Source of the DNA: JAGXFP01 sp039714535
GTDB taxonomy: Bacteria > Desulfobacterota > Desulfobulbia > Desulfobulbales > JAGXFP01
DNA length: 37,637 bases
Direction: 5' to 3'
Assembly: GCA_039714535.1 (NCBI GenBank)
Contig: JBDLJC010000037.1
Span: 1 to 37,637 of the forward strand
The position numbers were made by a program, and so were the translations under genes. Positions 1 to 8,335 of the stretch are shown piece by piece (within the stretch, counting starts at the first letter, position 1; each line of letters opens with the position of its first letter). Below the pieces are notes generated by a model. It saw nothing but the letters and a program-made list of their open reading frames with translations. It ran no database searches and was not told the DNA's origin.

Positions 1-6
1 TCTATA

Positions 7-48
7 TCGTGGTGCCACGATTAACCCTCCTTGTTTTATAGGAGGATT
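7..48. repeat. two adjacent inverted repeats at the window edge
   Basis: Positions 7-12 (TCGTGG) and 15-20 (CCACGA) form a perfect 6-bp inverted repeat with a 2-nt spacer. Positions 23-31 (AACCCTCCT) and 40-48 (AGGAGGATT) form a second one with a single G-T type mismatch. They lie just downstream of the stop codon of the minus-strand caspase-like gene. They could form hairpins at the end of that transcript, but there is no clear U-tract, so they are not called a terminator. Confidence 0.35.
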
Positions 49-77
49 ATATCACACAAAACAAACAATGCGAAGGC

Positions 78-1283
78 TTAGATTTTACATTGTACTAGTG
101 TATACGAAGGCCAGTCGTAATTAAGTGTTATTGGCCAGGATGTGTAGAAACCATTAATAAATGGTGCAATATCATTATGTGTTTTCATTCCAGTGTGCGA
201 AGTTGAAAATAACGGATCAAGATTGACAAAATTCAACACACCATCCTTTTGCTCCAAATCGGTGGCAAACTGGCCATAGAAGTCTTCTCTGGAAAGAGGG
301 TAAGACCAACTGCCACCACCAGTTTTATTTACTAGATATGGCTCGTTCAAAACATAATCCCAAAGCAGATACAGTTCGTCTTGACTTGACCCGCCCGCCC
401 CGGACACACTGAACATAAGCACAGGAGGGCTTCGTTGATCATTGTAGATAAAATTTTCCCATTCAGGAGAATGTGTACGCATTTGAGCAGTAACAGGCAC
501 CGAAGCATCTTCCTTTAAGTTTAGCGGCGCATTGTCGAATGCCTCTTTGGCGGTTAAGGGCCCAACATTAAGGCTATCTGGTAACATTTCCCCCATAAGG
601 TCAGCAAATAAAGGAACATTATTTTCCCACCTACCCACCTCTTCGTCCCAGCCAAAAGCTACCTTCGCGCCTTTGCCCTTAAGCACATCCCACATTTTAT
701 CGTTTTCCAAGCTGTTGCAGTACCCTAAATAAAAAAGTGAGTCCTTTAACTCGCTTACATATTTTTCGATGAAAGAAGGGAAAATCACATAATGGAAATC
801 AGAATAATCGTCAGGACTTTTGCTTACAGCCAACCTGCCCTCATAAAGATCCATAGCTGTGGCTTTGCCAATATAGTCAGGCGGACAATCGAGATAATCA
901 CAGACCGCCCAATGTTTAGGAACTTTAGTGCCGCTCCTGAACACCGGTATCCTTTCACTTACCGGCCGATTGTCCCGCCAGAACCAGCCATGGGTATGAA
1001 TAATCACGGTCCCGTAATCACCGAAACTTTTCACCTCCTCTATGGAGGCTTCGGTGTCTGGAAGGATTTTAGTCTCAGAGCTAAAATGTTCTGCAAGACC
1101 AAAAGCATCTTTACCGTCATCAGCAATTTTATATTGATCCATATAAGTGTAACCAGGTGCATAAATCAGCACTTTATTATTACCAGGGTATTTGTAGATT
1201 GTATTATCGGCTGCTATTAGATCTTGCTTGAGGCACAAGGCGGATAATATTATAATACAGAGGATAAAATATCTTTGGTTCAT
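78..1283 (-). CDS. exported caspase-like (clan CD-type) protein
   Basis: A 401-residue product not recognised as a named family. Seen: a hydrophobic N-terminal segment (residues 5-18) typical of a signal peptide, ending near the IAA at residues 23-25. A beta-strand-like VIIHTHGW (93-100) places a His-Gly dyad at H98-G99. A second strand-like stretch ends in GYCNS with C189, followed by KVAFGW (207-212). Known: caspases, gingipains, clostripain and CHAT proteases share hydrophobic strand-His-Gly and hydrophobic strand-Cys-x-(S/G) catalytic motifs. Inference: an exported cysteine protease or a relative of that fold. The start was set at 1283 because AAAGGAA lies 6 nt upstream; an in-frame ATG at 1301 overlaps this ribosome binding site and a longer reading would run into the preceding gene. 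The gene begins 49 bp after the stop of the giant pentapeptide protein, so the two are probably cotranscribed. Confidence 0.7.
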   Translation of the reverse strand: MNQRYFILCIIILSALCLKQDLIAADNTIYKYPGNNKVLIYAPGYTYMDQYKIADDGKDAFGLAEHFSSETKILPDTEASIEEVKSFGDYGTVIIHTHGWFWRDNRPVSERIPVFRSGTKVPKHWAVCDYLDCPPDYIGKATAMDLYEGRLAVSKSPDDYSDFHYVIFPSFIEKYVSELKDSLFYLGYCNSLENDKMWDVLKGKGAKVAFGWDEEVGRWENNVPLFADLMGEMLPDSLNVGPLTAKEAFDNAPLNLKEDASVPVTAQMRTHSPEWENFIYNDQRSPPVLMFSVSGAGGSSQDELYLLWDYVLNEPYLVNKTGGGSWSYPLSREDFYGQFATDLEQKDGVLNFVNLDPLFSTSHTGMKTHNDIAPFINGFYTSWPITLNYDWPSYTLVQCKI

Positions 1284-1332
1284 GAAAAGTTCCTTTCGCA
1301 TTATTTCACTATTTCCTTTATTCCGGTTATCA

Positions 1333-4300
1333 TCATTCACTGTCAAGTCGTATAACCCTGTTAAATTGCGCACCGCTTTTCTTCGCATATTCCAAGTCTT
1401 TTCCGTCCAACATGGCTTTATATAAAAAAGTGCCCTTCATTCTTGCTCTTTGTAGTTTTGCACCACGGAGGTCACACTTTTCAAACTGGGCCTCCCGGAG
1501 ATCTGCCTTGTGCAAATTGGCTCTTCGTAAATTGGCCCCGTGCAAAATAGCTTTTCGTAAATCAGCTTTTTCTAAATTTGCTCCCTGAAGGTTTGCATTT
1601 GATAGGCTCACTAAACGCAATTTGGTCTTAAAGAGATTTACTTTTTGTAGGTTAGCCTCTTGCATAGATGCTAAATATAAATTTGCTTCTTGAAGATTTG
1701 CTTCTTGGAGATTTGCTCCAAATAGATAGACTTTTTGCAAGCGTGCTTTTTTAAGATTTGCCTTATGCAAATTTGCATTACCCATATCGGCGTCTTGTAA
1801 ATTTGCGCCATGTAAATTTGCAGATTCAAAATCAGTCTTCCATGCTCGCAACCCTCTTAGGTTAGAGTCATGCAAATCAGCACCTTTTAAGTTGGCTCCA
1901 TCAATATTCCCCCTGCTTAGGTCAACTCCAGCAAGATTAGCTCCTTCCAAATTACATTTTTTGCATATCTTGGTTTTTAATAATCTATCAAGATGTTCTT
2001 GGTTAAATGACTTGTCGGGTGATGGCGCAGTCGTACTTTTGGTCCCACCACTTGATCCATCTATTGCCGGATCATCACTATCAATTCGAGTATCACGAGT
2101 AAACTGCCCCCCCTTCTTTTCCGCATATTCCCGTACTGCATCATCCAATAAGGCCCCTTCAAGAAAAGCGCCTTTCAGCTTGGCTCCTAGCAGCTTTACT
2201 CCCACCCCCCGCAGATCAGCGCCCTCTAGTTTGGCCAAACGGAGATCAGCCTCTCTTAGGTCTGCATTTTTAAGATTGGCCTTTTGTAGATCAGCATTTC
2301 GCAAGTCAGTCTTATACAGATTAGTCTGTTGCAGATTGGCCCCACCCAAAGAGGCTGCAACCATTTCGGCATTTTGCAAATCTGCCTTCTGTAAATTGGC
2401 ATTTTGAAGTCCACAATGATCTAGCTTTGCCCCTTGCATATCCGCAGATTCCAAGCTAGCTCTCTTAAAAATAGCTTGTCTCATGTCGGCTTTCTTGAGA
2501 TTGGCGTTTTTGAAATTTGAGTCGGCGAAAATTGCATCATATAAATTAGCATTTTGTAGGTCAGCAGATTCAAAATCAGCTCCTCGTGCGCTAATCCTCT
2601 TCAGATCTGCTTTTTGCAGATTGGCACCCTTGAGGTTGGCCCCCTCAAGATTGCCTCCACTAAGGTCAACTCCGGCAAGATTGGCTCCTTCTAGGTTACA
2701 TTTTTTACACATTTTAGTTTTTAATAATCGCTCTAGGTGGTCTTGGTTAAAGGATTTGCCGGATGGTGGAGCAACCGCACTTTTGCTTCCAGCACTTGAT
2801 CCATCTGTTACCGAGCCTTCTGGATCTGGCAAATCAAGAATTATGGGAATAAATCCTTTGTACACTAGGCATAATGCTCCCGCAGACAAGGCCACACTTG
2901 AAAAATCCTGATTGGTCTGGGCCGATTCCAGGATTTGCTGCCGTAGTACGGTGATATCCATACTCCCGAGCCGGGCAAGGAAGATATCATCCAATTCTTC
3001 GATGGCATCATGCATACCCTGCCAGTCGTCTTCAGTAAAAGGTTCCATCACCGAGAGCATTGTACTGCCGTCATATACGTTTCCCTGAATATCACTGATG
3101 CTATAATTTATGGTGTAAATTCCCGGAGTGTCGAAGCGTAAACTGTATTCCTCTGGGCTGATTAAGGAAACCGCTCCGGCTCCCGGGCCGGTATAAGTGA
3201 GTACGGCGGAGTTCGGATTCACATCATTTAGTAGATGAGGAACTACCTTTAGTTTAATTTCCATAGGCAGGAAGACAGCAGGATGATCAGGTAATAATTC
3301 TATCCACTCTGTGTCTGCCCATTGTTCATAGTTAACAGTTATTGTGGCCTGGTCCTGATTGCGAAAGGAGTCAACCACCTGGACATCGACTAAGTTAGCT
3401 CCCGGCTCCAATGACAGAGAATCTATGAAAAACTCATGACCATTTACGTCGGCCCGCTGCCCGTTTACAGAAACCGAGATGTGATCGGCATAAGTATCGA
3501 CTGTCCCATGCACCAGAACAGAAGATTGGCTCGTATATTCCTGATCAAATGGCTCTAGAATTTTTACTACAGGAGGAGGCGGAGTCCCCTCCACTGAAAT
3601 TATTAAAAAGGTGCTAAATGTTCCACCTGGGCCGGTTGCGGTAAGGGGGTAGGTGGTTGTCTCGTTCGGCGATACGATCATGCTGCCGCTGGCAGTAACA
3701 TCACCTATATCCTGATCAATGAACACAGAATCGGTATTTGTTGTACTCCAGCTCAAGGTGGATGATTCGCCAATCTGAATTATTTCAGGATCTGCACTGA
3801 AATTCACGGCGGGCAGAGGTCCAATCAGAACTTTAACTTTAGTTTGGGCTGTAGCTGTTGTCCCGTCTGGCCCAGTAGCGGTAATGGTGTAAGTTGTTGG
3901 TTCAACTGGAGTGACAGCAACAGTACCGTTAGCGGATACATTGCCTACTTCCGGTGTGATACTGAATGAATCTGCATTGGTGCTACTCCAGCTCAGGATC
4001 GTTGATTCTCCAGCAGTAATAATATTAGGGGCTGCTGTTAATTGAACAGTCGGTTCAGGATAGATTACGGTAACAGTCGTGCTGGATGTAGCTGTGCCAC
4101 CTAAGCCAGTCGCGATAATGGTGTAGGTGGTTGTTTCTGTGGGCGATATGTTAGTCGTGCCGTCATCTGGAACGGCACCGATACCCTGGTCAATGATCAC
4201 CGTATCGGCATAGTCTGACGTCCATTGTAGAACTGCTGACTCTCCTGGTTGAATGCTATCCGGCACAGCACTAAAACTGACGGTAGGAGGCGGATAGCCG

Positions 4301-6447
4301 GTGTTGACCTGAATAGTTACACTTTCTGTGACCGTCCCTCCCAAACCTATCGCAGTCATAGTGTAAATGGTTGTTTGTGTGGGGAATGTTTTTCTAGATT
4401 GCTTTGGCCAGTAAATAGTTCCGATACCATTATCTATGGCCAAAGAGGAGGCGTTAGTTGTATTCCATATCAGGTAAGCTGGTTGCCCTACATAGATGGG
4501 GGTTGTCGGCCAAATAAAAAAGCTGACAGTAGGAGGCGGGTAAGGATTGTTGACCGTCACAGTGGCTGTGGCTGTGGCTGTGGATGTCCCCCCAGGTCCC
4601 ACAGCAGTAATTGTGAAGGTAGTCGTCTCGAATGGAGATACGATGGTAGTGCCAGTAGCGGCAACACTACCCACTTTCGGCGTGATCGTGACCGAATCCG
4701 CGTCTGTGGAAGTCCAACTCAAAACTGAAGCTTCGCCTGCAGTAATAATGGCAGGAGTTGTCGTTAATTGAACAGTTGGCTCTGAGTATTGTGGACCTAA
4801 TGAGATGATTAAATTTATGAGAGTGTTTTCGTCTACAACATCCCCGGCAACAAGACTTTGGCTCATCACGTAATTAGCCGGAACCACATCACTGTAGCTA
4901 TTACTTAAAGAACCTAATACAAGGCCAGAACTCTGAATGAGTGTAATAGCTCCATCTTGTGACAAACCTGTAAGGGTGGGAATAATTACAGTTGCATGTT
5001 TGACAGTAATTGTCATGCTATCGGTGCTGGTCAGAGTCCCGTCACTGACGATAAGCTGTACTTCATATGTGCCGACTAAATCTGGTATGAAAGAGGGCTT
5101 GTCGCTTGAGTTACCAGAGAATGTTGATGAACTGCCGTTGGGGGAAGAAATGAAGGACCATTGATAAAATAAAAGATCGCCGTCTACATCAGTGGAATCA
5201 CCAGCGTCTAACGAAACAGTATCCTTTCTGAATACTGTTTGATCTGGCCCCCCATTGGCAATGGGATAATCATTAATGGGATTTATATTTATGGTTACCG
5301 TAGCGGGGGACGAGCCAACCAGGCCGTCATTGGTGGTGAATGTAAAAGAATCTGAACCATTAAAGTCGGGATTAGGTGAATAAATAAGCTCTGGAACAGA
5401 ACCAGAGAGGGTTCCATTAGCCGGACCATTTTTAACCTGATAGCTGAGGACATCACCATCAACGTCTGTGCCAGTTAAAGTGATTGCAACAGGCACATCC
5501 TCATCGGTTGTTAAGGTCTGGCTATCTGCCTCAGGGGTATCGTTTACTGCATTGACAGTGATACTCACGGTGGCTAGCTGGGAATCGACAGTTTTGTCAT
5601 TTACTGAAAACGTAAATGAATCAGTGCCATTAAAATTAAGATTTGGAGTGTATGACAGGTTGGGTGCGATGCCGCTTATAACCCCATTAGTTGGAGATGT
5701 CAGAGTTGTGTAGGTAAGGGGGTCGCCATCAATATCTGAACCGGTAAGTACGATTAATGCAGGAGTGTCTTCATTGGTTGACAAAGATTGGGAGATAGCC
5801 ACTGGAGCAGTATTGATGTACTTTACTGTGATTGTGGCTGAGGTGGTGCCTCCGAGGCCAGTGGCCGTTAAGGTATAGGTTGTTGTCTCCGAAGGGGAAA
5901 CAGAAACAGGAGTCGCACCATTACAGGGGACATTGCCGATGCTGGGCTTAATCACACAGTTATCGGCTATAGTTGTTTCCCAGCTTAAATTGGAGTTCTC
6001 TCCATAATGGACTTCATCTGGATTTGCTGAGATGGAAGCTGTTGGCGGAGGGACATCCTGGACTACCTTGATTGTTAAATAGCTGTTTGGGCTGCTGTTC
6101 AGCTCAACTGATAGAGTATTGTCTTCGGTAAGGAGAATGGTTTTTTCTAGGAAATGAACATTTTTATTAAAGTCATTTGGCCCAAAGAGTTCTGTACCAT
6201 TTAAGGTTATAGTAGCGCTACTTACGGTGCTGTTGACCCGCTTGTTCCCAATCAACTCCCCGTTTTCAATAATGATCTGTGCTTCTTTGGGTAGCGCCCA
6301 AAAGGTGTCGGTTGATACTGTAGGTTTTCCTTTATGCCGTTCAAATTGCTGGGGGCCGAACATTGTCACATCAACAGCAAAAGATGACCCTGTAAAAAGT
6401 AAAAAGAACAGAATTTGGGCGATGGCGATGGAAAAGAGTCTCTTCAT
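1333..6447 (-). CDS. giant secreted Ig/cadherin/PKD protein with two C-terminal pentapeptide-repeat blocks
   Basis: A 1704-residue exported protein. Seen in order: signal peptide (1-24, ending SSFA); an Ig-like domain (about 133-210); two cadherin-like repeats with DxDGD motifs (211-392); a PKD-like domain (393-485); a PASTA-like unit (486-552); five Ig-like repeats of one type, each with a TAGE/QPGES-LSW core and a TTTYT-ATG-GGT end (556-952); a further beta domain (957-1040) and a linker region to about 1210. The C-terminal third holds two pentapeptide blocks (about 1246-1437 and 1496-1690) of A(N/D)LxxA units, each introduced by FNQ(D/E)HL(E/D)RLLKTK(M/I)CKKC. Pentapeptide repeats fold as a right-handed quadrilateral beta helix. 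Nothing indicates catalysis; a surface or periplasmic binding or scaffold role is inferred. ATG at 6447 has AGGGGG about 10 nt upstream. The caspase-like gene follows directly. Confidence 0.88.
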   Translation of the reverse strand: MKRLFSIAIAQILFFLLFTGSSFAVDVTMFGPQQFERHKGKPTVSTDTFWALPKEAQIIIENGELIGNKRVNSTVSSATITLNGTELFGPNDFNKNVHFLEKTILLTEDNTLSVELNSSPNSYLTIKVVQDVPPPTASISANPDEVHYGENSNLSWETTIADNCVIKPSIGNVPCNGATPVSVSPSETTTYTLTATGLGGTTSATITVKYINTAPVAISQSLSTNEDTPALIVLTGSDIDGDPLTYTTLTSPTNGVISGIAPNLSYTPNLNFNGTDSFTFSVNDKTVDSQLATVSITVNAVNDTPEADSQTLTTDEDVPVAITLTGTDVDGDVLSYQVKNGPANGTLSGSVPELIYSPNPDFNGSDSFTFTTNDGLVGSSPATVTININPINDYPIANGGPDQTVFRKDTVSLDAGDSTDVDGDLLFYQWSFISSPNGSSSTFSGNSSDKPSFIPDLVGTYEVQLIVSDGTLTSTDSMTITVKHATVIIPTLTGLSQDGAITLIQSSGLVLGSLSNSYSDVVPANYVMSQSLVAGDVVDENTLINLIISLGPQYSEPTVQLTTTPAIITAGEASVLSWTSTDADSVTITPKVGSVAATGTTIVSPFETTTFTITAVGPGGTSTATATATVTVNNPYPPPTVSFFIWPTTPIYVGQPAYLIWNTTNASSLAIDNGIGTIYWPKQSRKTFPTQTTIYTMTAIGLGGTVTESVTIQVNTGYPPPTVSFSAVPDSIQPGESAVLQWTSDYADTVIIDQGIGAVPDDGTTNISPTETTTYTIIATGLGGTATSSTTVTVIYPEPTVQLTAAPNIITAGESTILSWSSTNADSFSITPEVGNVSANGTVAVTPVEPTTYTITATGPDGTTATAQTKVKVLIGPLPAVNFSADPEIIQIGESSTLSWSTTNTDSVFIDQDIGDVTASGSMIVSPNETTTYPLTATGPGGTFSTFLIISVEGTPPPPVVKILEPFDQEYTSQSSVLVHGTVDTYADHISVSVNGQRADVNGHEFFIDSLSLEPGANLVDVQVVDSFRNQDQATITVNYEQWADTEWIELLPDHPAVFLPMEIKLKVVPHLLNDVNPNSAVLTYTGPGAGAVSLISPEEYSLRFDTPGIYTINYSISDIQGNVYDGSTMLSVMEPFTEDDWQGMHDAIEELDDIFLARLGSMDITVLRQQILESAQTNQDFSSVALSAGALCLVYKGFIPIILDLPDPEGSVTDGSSAGSKSAVAPPSGKSFNQDHLERLLKTKMCKKCNLEGANLAGVDLSGGNLEGANLKGANLQKADLKRISARGADFESADLQNANLYDAIFADSNFKNANLKKADMRQAIFKRASLESADMQGAKLDHCGLQNANLQKADLQNAEMVAASLGGANLQQTNLYKTDLRNADLQKANLKNADLREADLRLAKLEGADLRGVGVKLLGAKLKGAFLEGALLDDAVREYAEKKGGQFTRDTRIDSDDPAIDGSSGGTKSTTAPSPDKSFNQEHLDRLLKTKICKKCNLEGANLAGVDLSRGNIDGANLKGADLHDSNLRGLRAWKTDFESANLHGANLQDADMGNANLHKANLKKARLQKVYLFGANLQEANLQEANLYLASMQEANLQKVNLFKTKLRLVSLSNANLQGANLEKADLRKAILHGANLRRANLHKADLREAQFEKCDLRGAKLQRARMKGTFLYKAMLDGKDLEYAKKSGAQFNRVIRLDSE
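1380..2750 (-). repeat. duplicated CKKC-capped pentapeptide blocks
   Basis: Two blocks encoding roughly 35-40 pentapeptides each (about 1380-2005 and 2130-2750) begin with near-identical cap segments (residues 1233-1266 and 1481-1514). Each ends in a DGKDLEYAKKSGAQF- or DDAVREYAEKKGGQF-type tail. The whole cap-helix-tail unit is therefore duplicated inside one gene. The DNA of the two caps is clearly similar (around 2680-2750 and 1935-2005), while the repeat interiors have diverged. Confidence 0.8.
4562..4585. repeat. hexanucleotide tandem repeat in the giant gene
   Basis: Three exact copies of GTGGCT (4562-4579) followed by one near copy GTGGAT. They encode an alternating Thr-Ala stretch between two Ig-like domains. 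The 6-bp unit means copy-number change would not shift the frame. Confidence 0.75.
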
Positions 6448-7158
6448 TGAAATAAGCCCCCTTTTAAGCTTAAATTAACGAAAGTTTATTAGATTTTAAA
6501 TAGCATGTAATGAAGATATTTTGCTATTTCAGACAGGAATTACGCCTAGCAAATATTTACCAGAACACTTTGTCTAACATATGTATTGGATTTTGGTAAT
6601 GGGGGAAACCCCTGAAACAGTCAGGGAAATCTCCCGGATTAGCGGGCTATCTCTGGTGCAGCCGGGGGATTTCAGATAAGTGGCATGGTGAATTTTTTCT
6701 GAAAAAAGTTCGGGGACAGACCCAAATGGCACTAGTTTAATCATTTCCAGCCTGATATTTGCTTCGGTTCGGAATCACTCTCTTTTCATGCCTCGGCGAG
6801 GTCATCAGCTGGAAATTTTTCTTCCCCGTCGCTTAAGGCATCGCGGCTCACTTCGCCCTGGCCGTTGTCTGATTGGTGTATTGGTCATCGCATCATACAA
6901 ATCACTGACTAGTCTGAGACGCTCTTTCCTGCAGAAAAAGGGGGCAAGCCTATTTTGGGCTTTAGTTGAAAATGAGGAAGGGGGGGGCAGCAGTAAATTT
7001 TGATAACATCACTGGTGGTGGTTCTGATCCCGGTGACGAGACCCGGCGGAAATGAGGGTTCCGATGGATTATGAAGTCAATAAGGTGCCGATGGATGGAG
7101 AGTTTCAGTATCTGCCCCGCCTGTCATAGCGTCTTTGATATAGGATTAACCGTTCCTC
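6448..7158. other. 711-bp gene-poor stretch with inverted repeats
   Basis: No convincing gene. It holds the 5' leader of the giant gene, with an AAATAGC (6498-6504) / GCTATTT (6523-6529) inverted repeat, and a nested hairpin region at 6612-6675. A GGGGACAGACCC motif at about 6714-6725 is, from memory, common near REP-associated tyrosine transposases in related genomes. A plus-strand open frame at 6788-7003 is not recognisable as any protein and could be decayed sequence. Confidence 0.5.
6612..6675. repeat. nested inverted repeat, REP-like
   Basis: AAATCTCCCGG (6627-6637) pairs with CCGGGGGATTT (6662-6672) with one wobble-type mismatch. CTGAAA (6612-6617) pairs with TTTCAG (6670-6675), giving an alternative outer pairing. 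A GGGG-GAAA-CCCC mini-hairpin lies immediately 5' at about 6602-6612. The structure could be a REP-type element or a bidirectional terminator; no U-tract is next to it. Confidence 0.5.
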
Positions 7159-8322
7159 TCATGCCACCCTGACCGGATTTTTGCGATATGTGGTGCTGGG
7201 TACGCCGTCAACATAGATGCCTTCCAGATAGGAGAGTTTTCTTGGCAGCTGTTGCACCGTGCCCCTGGTAATTAGGAATGTTGCTTTCCGGCCAACAGTA
7301 AGCGCCCCCAGATTCTCCATGCCGAAAAATCTGGCGCCATTTTCCGAGGCGCAGCGGATGGTCTCCTCCAGTGAATAGCCACCCTTGATGAACAATTTCA
7401 TCTCCTCGGCCATCGACTCGCCATGGAGTATGCCAATACTGCCGGCACCGGTTCCTACGGCCGTTGTCACGCCCAATTTTCTGGCAAAACCAAGTTGGGC
7501 TAGTTGTTCGGCGAGCATCTTTTGCCAAAAAGCCTTCGCGCCGGGGTCCGGCTTTCCCGGCGCCACATAGCGTGTGGAGAAACGGCAACACACACTCCCG
7601 CCTGAGCTCGCACCGTCCAAACCATTCTTGGCTCGCAGGATGCTGGGGATCCACAGCACATCATTCTTCGCCATTTTTCTTAAGTTTTCCTCGCCCATAC
7701 CATATCCCTGTTCGATGGCATCACACCCTGCCTCAAGCGCCTCCTCTACCTGTTGCCGGCCATTGGCCACCACCACTGCCTTTTTTTCACCTCTGTGCTG
7801 CAGAATCCGGCATAGCTCTTCATGCATTAGTTGAGGATCTGGGGCTTCCTCGTCTTCGATATTGGAGGAATAACCGAGTTTAAGAAAATCGGTGCCAGGT
7901 GAGTTGCCGGCTGTGCGAATGTCAATCATGCTCCCTGAGGCCGGCCCCCCTTGATAGCGTTCCATCAGTTCGGTTATATCATCGCTATCGGCCACTCCCT
8001 GCACCCCGTGGGCATGGCAGTAACGGATATGCTGCTCCAACATGGCCGCCTTTTTCGCCGGGGTAGACTCTTCAGAGGATAACCGCACACTCCTGTCCAC
8101 GGCGGGCGATCGCGTAAGCGAAATGCTACAGTCAATCAGGGCCGGCAAAATGGTACAGTGTGAGAAGTCATCGATTGCCGCCCCGGCATTACGGGGGAGA
8201 TCTGCCGCAGAGCCAATGGCGGTAATAATACCGTTCTTCACTGCCAGAAAGATATTCCTGCGCACTGCGGCGCCGCTGCCGTCGATAAACCTTCCCGCCA
8301 CTATCAATCGTGTTCCGCCCAT
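7159..8322 (-). CDS. amidohydrolase-fold protein lacking metal ligands (probable pseudoenzyme)
   Basis: A 387-residue protein with the layout of the imidazolonepropionase-like amidohydrolases: an N-terminal beta sandwich (RFIDGSG, AAIDDFSHCTILPALID), a TIM-barrel body and a C-terminal LGALTVGRKATFLI returning strand. The metal positions are changed. The HxH that normally follows LID is SIS (S66, S68). The His of the usual HA-G motif is replaced in VVVANG (183-188). The usual IEHG is IEQG (Q205). The usual GTD is GTG (G292). The Lys in FLKLG (K148), which is carboxylated in active relatives, is kept. It is therefore unlikely to be a zinc hydrolase; a binding or regulatory role is inferred. The frame is intact over the full family length, which argues against decay. 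Its start is 13 bp after the kinase stop, with the ribosome site TAAGGA overlapping that stop. Confidence 0.8.
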   Translation of the reverse strand: MGGTRLIVAGRFIDGSGAAVRRNIFLAVKNGIITAIGSAADLPRNAGAAIDDFSHCTILPALIDCSISLTRSPAVDRSVRLSSEESTPAKKAAMLEQHIRYCHAHGVQGVADSDDITELMERYQGGPASGSMIDIRTAGNSPGTDFLKLGYSSNIEDEEAPDPQLMHEELCRILQHRGEKKAVVVANGRQQVEEALEAGCDAIEQGYGMGEENLRKMAKNDVLWIPSILRAKNGLDGASSGGSVCCRFSTRYVAPGKPDPGAKAFWQKMLAEQLAQLGFARKLGVTTAVGTGAGSIGILHGESMAEEMKLFIKGGYSLEETIRCASENGARFFGMENLGALTVGRKATFLITRGTVQQLPRKLSYLEGIYVDGVPSTTYRKNPVRVA

Positions 8323-8335
8323 GACGTTCGTTTCC

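Noticed and set aside
1892..2911. Plus-strand open frames rich in Ser, Ala, Leu and Arg opposite the pentapeptide blocks
   Set aside because: They are mirror images of the repeat codons of the minus-strand gene and have no family resemblance or ribosome site.
6602..6675. Possible c-di-GMP or cobalamin riboswitch in the GC-rich hairpin stretch
   Set aside because: No conserved core of either class can be seen; only inverted repeats are supported.
6788..7003. A 71-codon plus-strand frame starting MPRR, reminiscent of the start of REP-associated transposases
   Set aside because: After the first four residues the sequence does not follow the transposase pattern, and no frame restores it, so it is not called even as a remnant.
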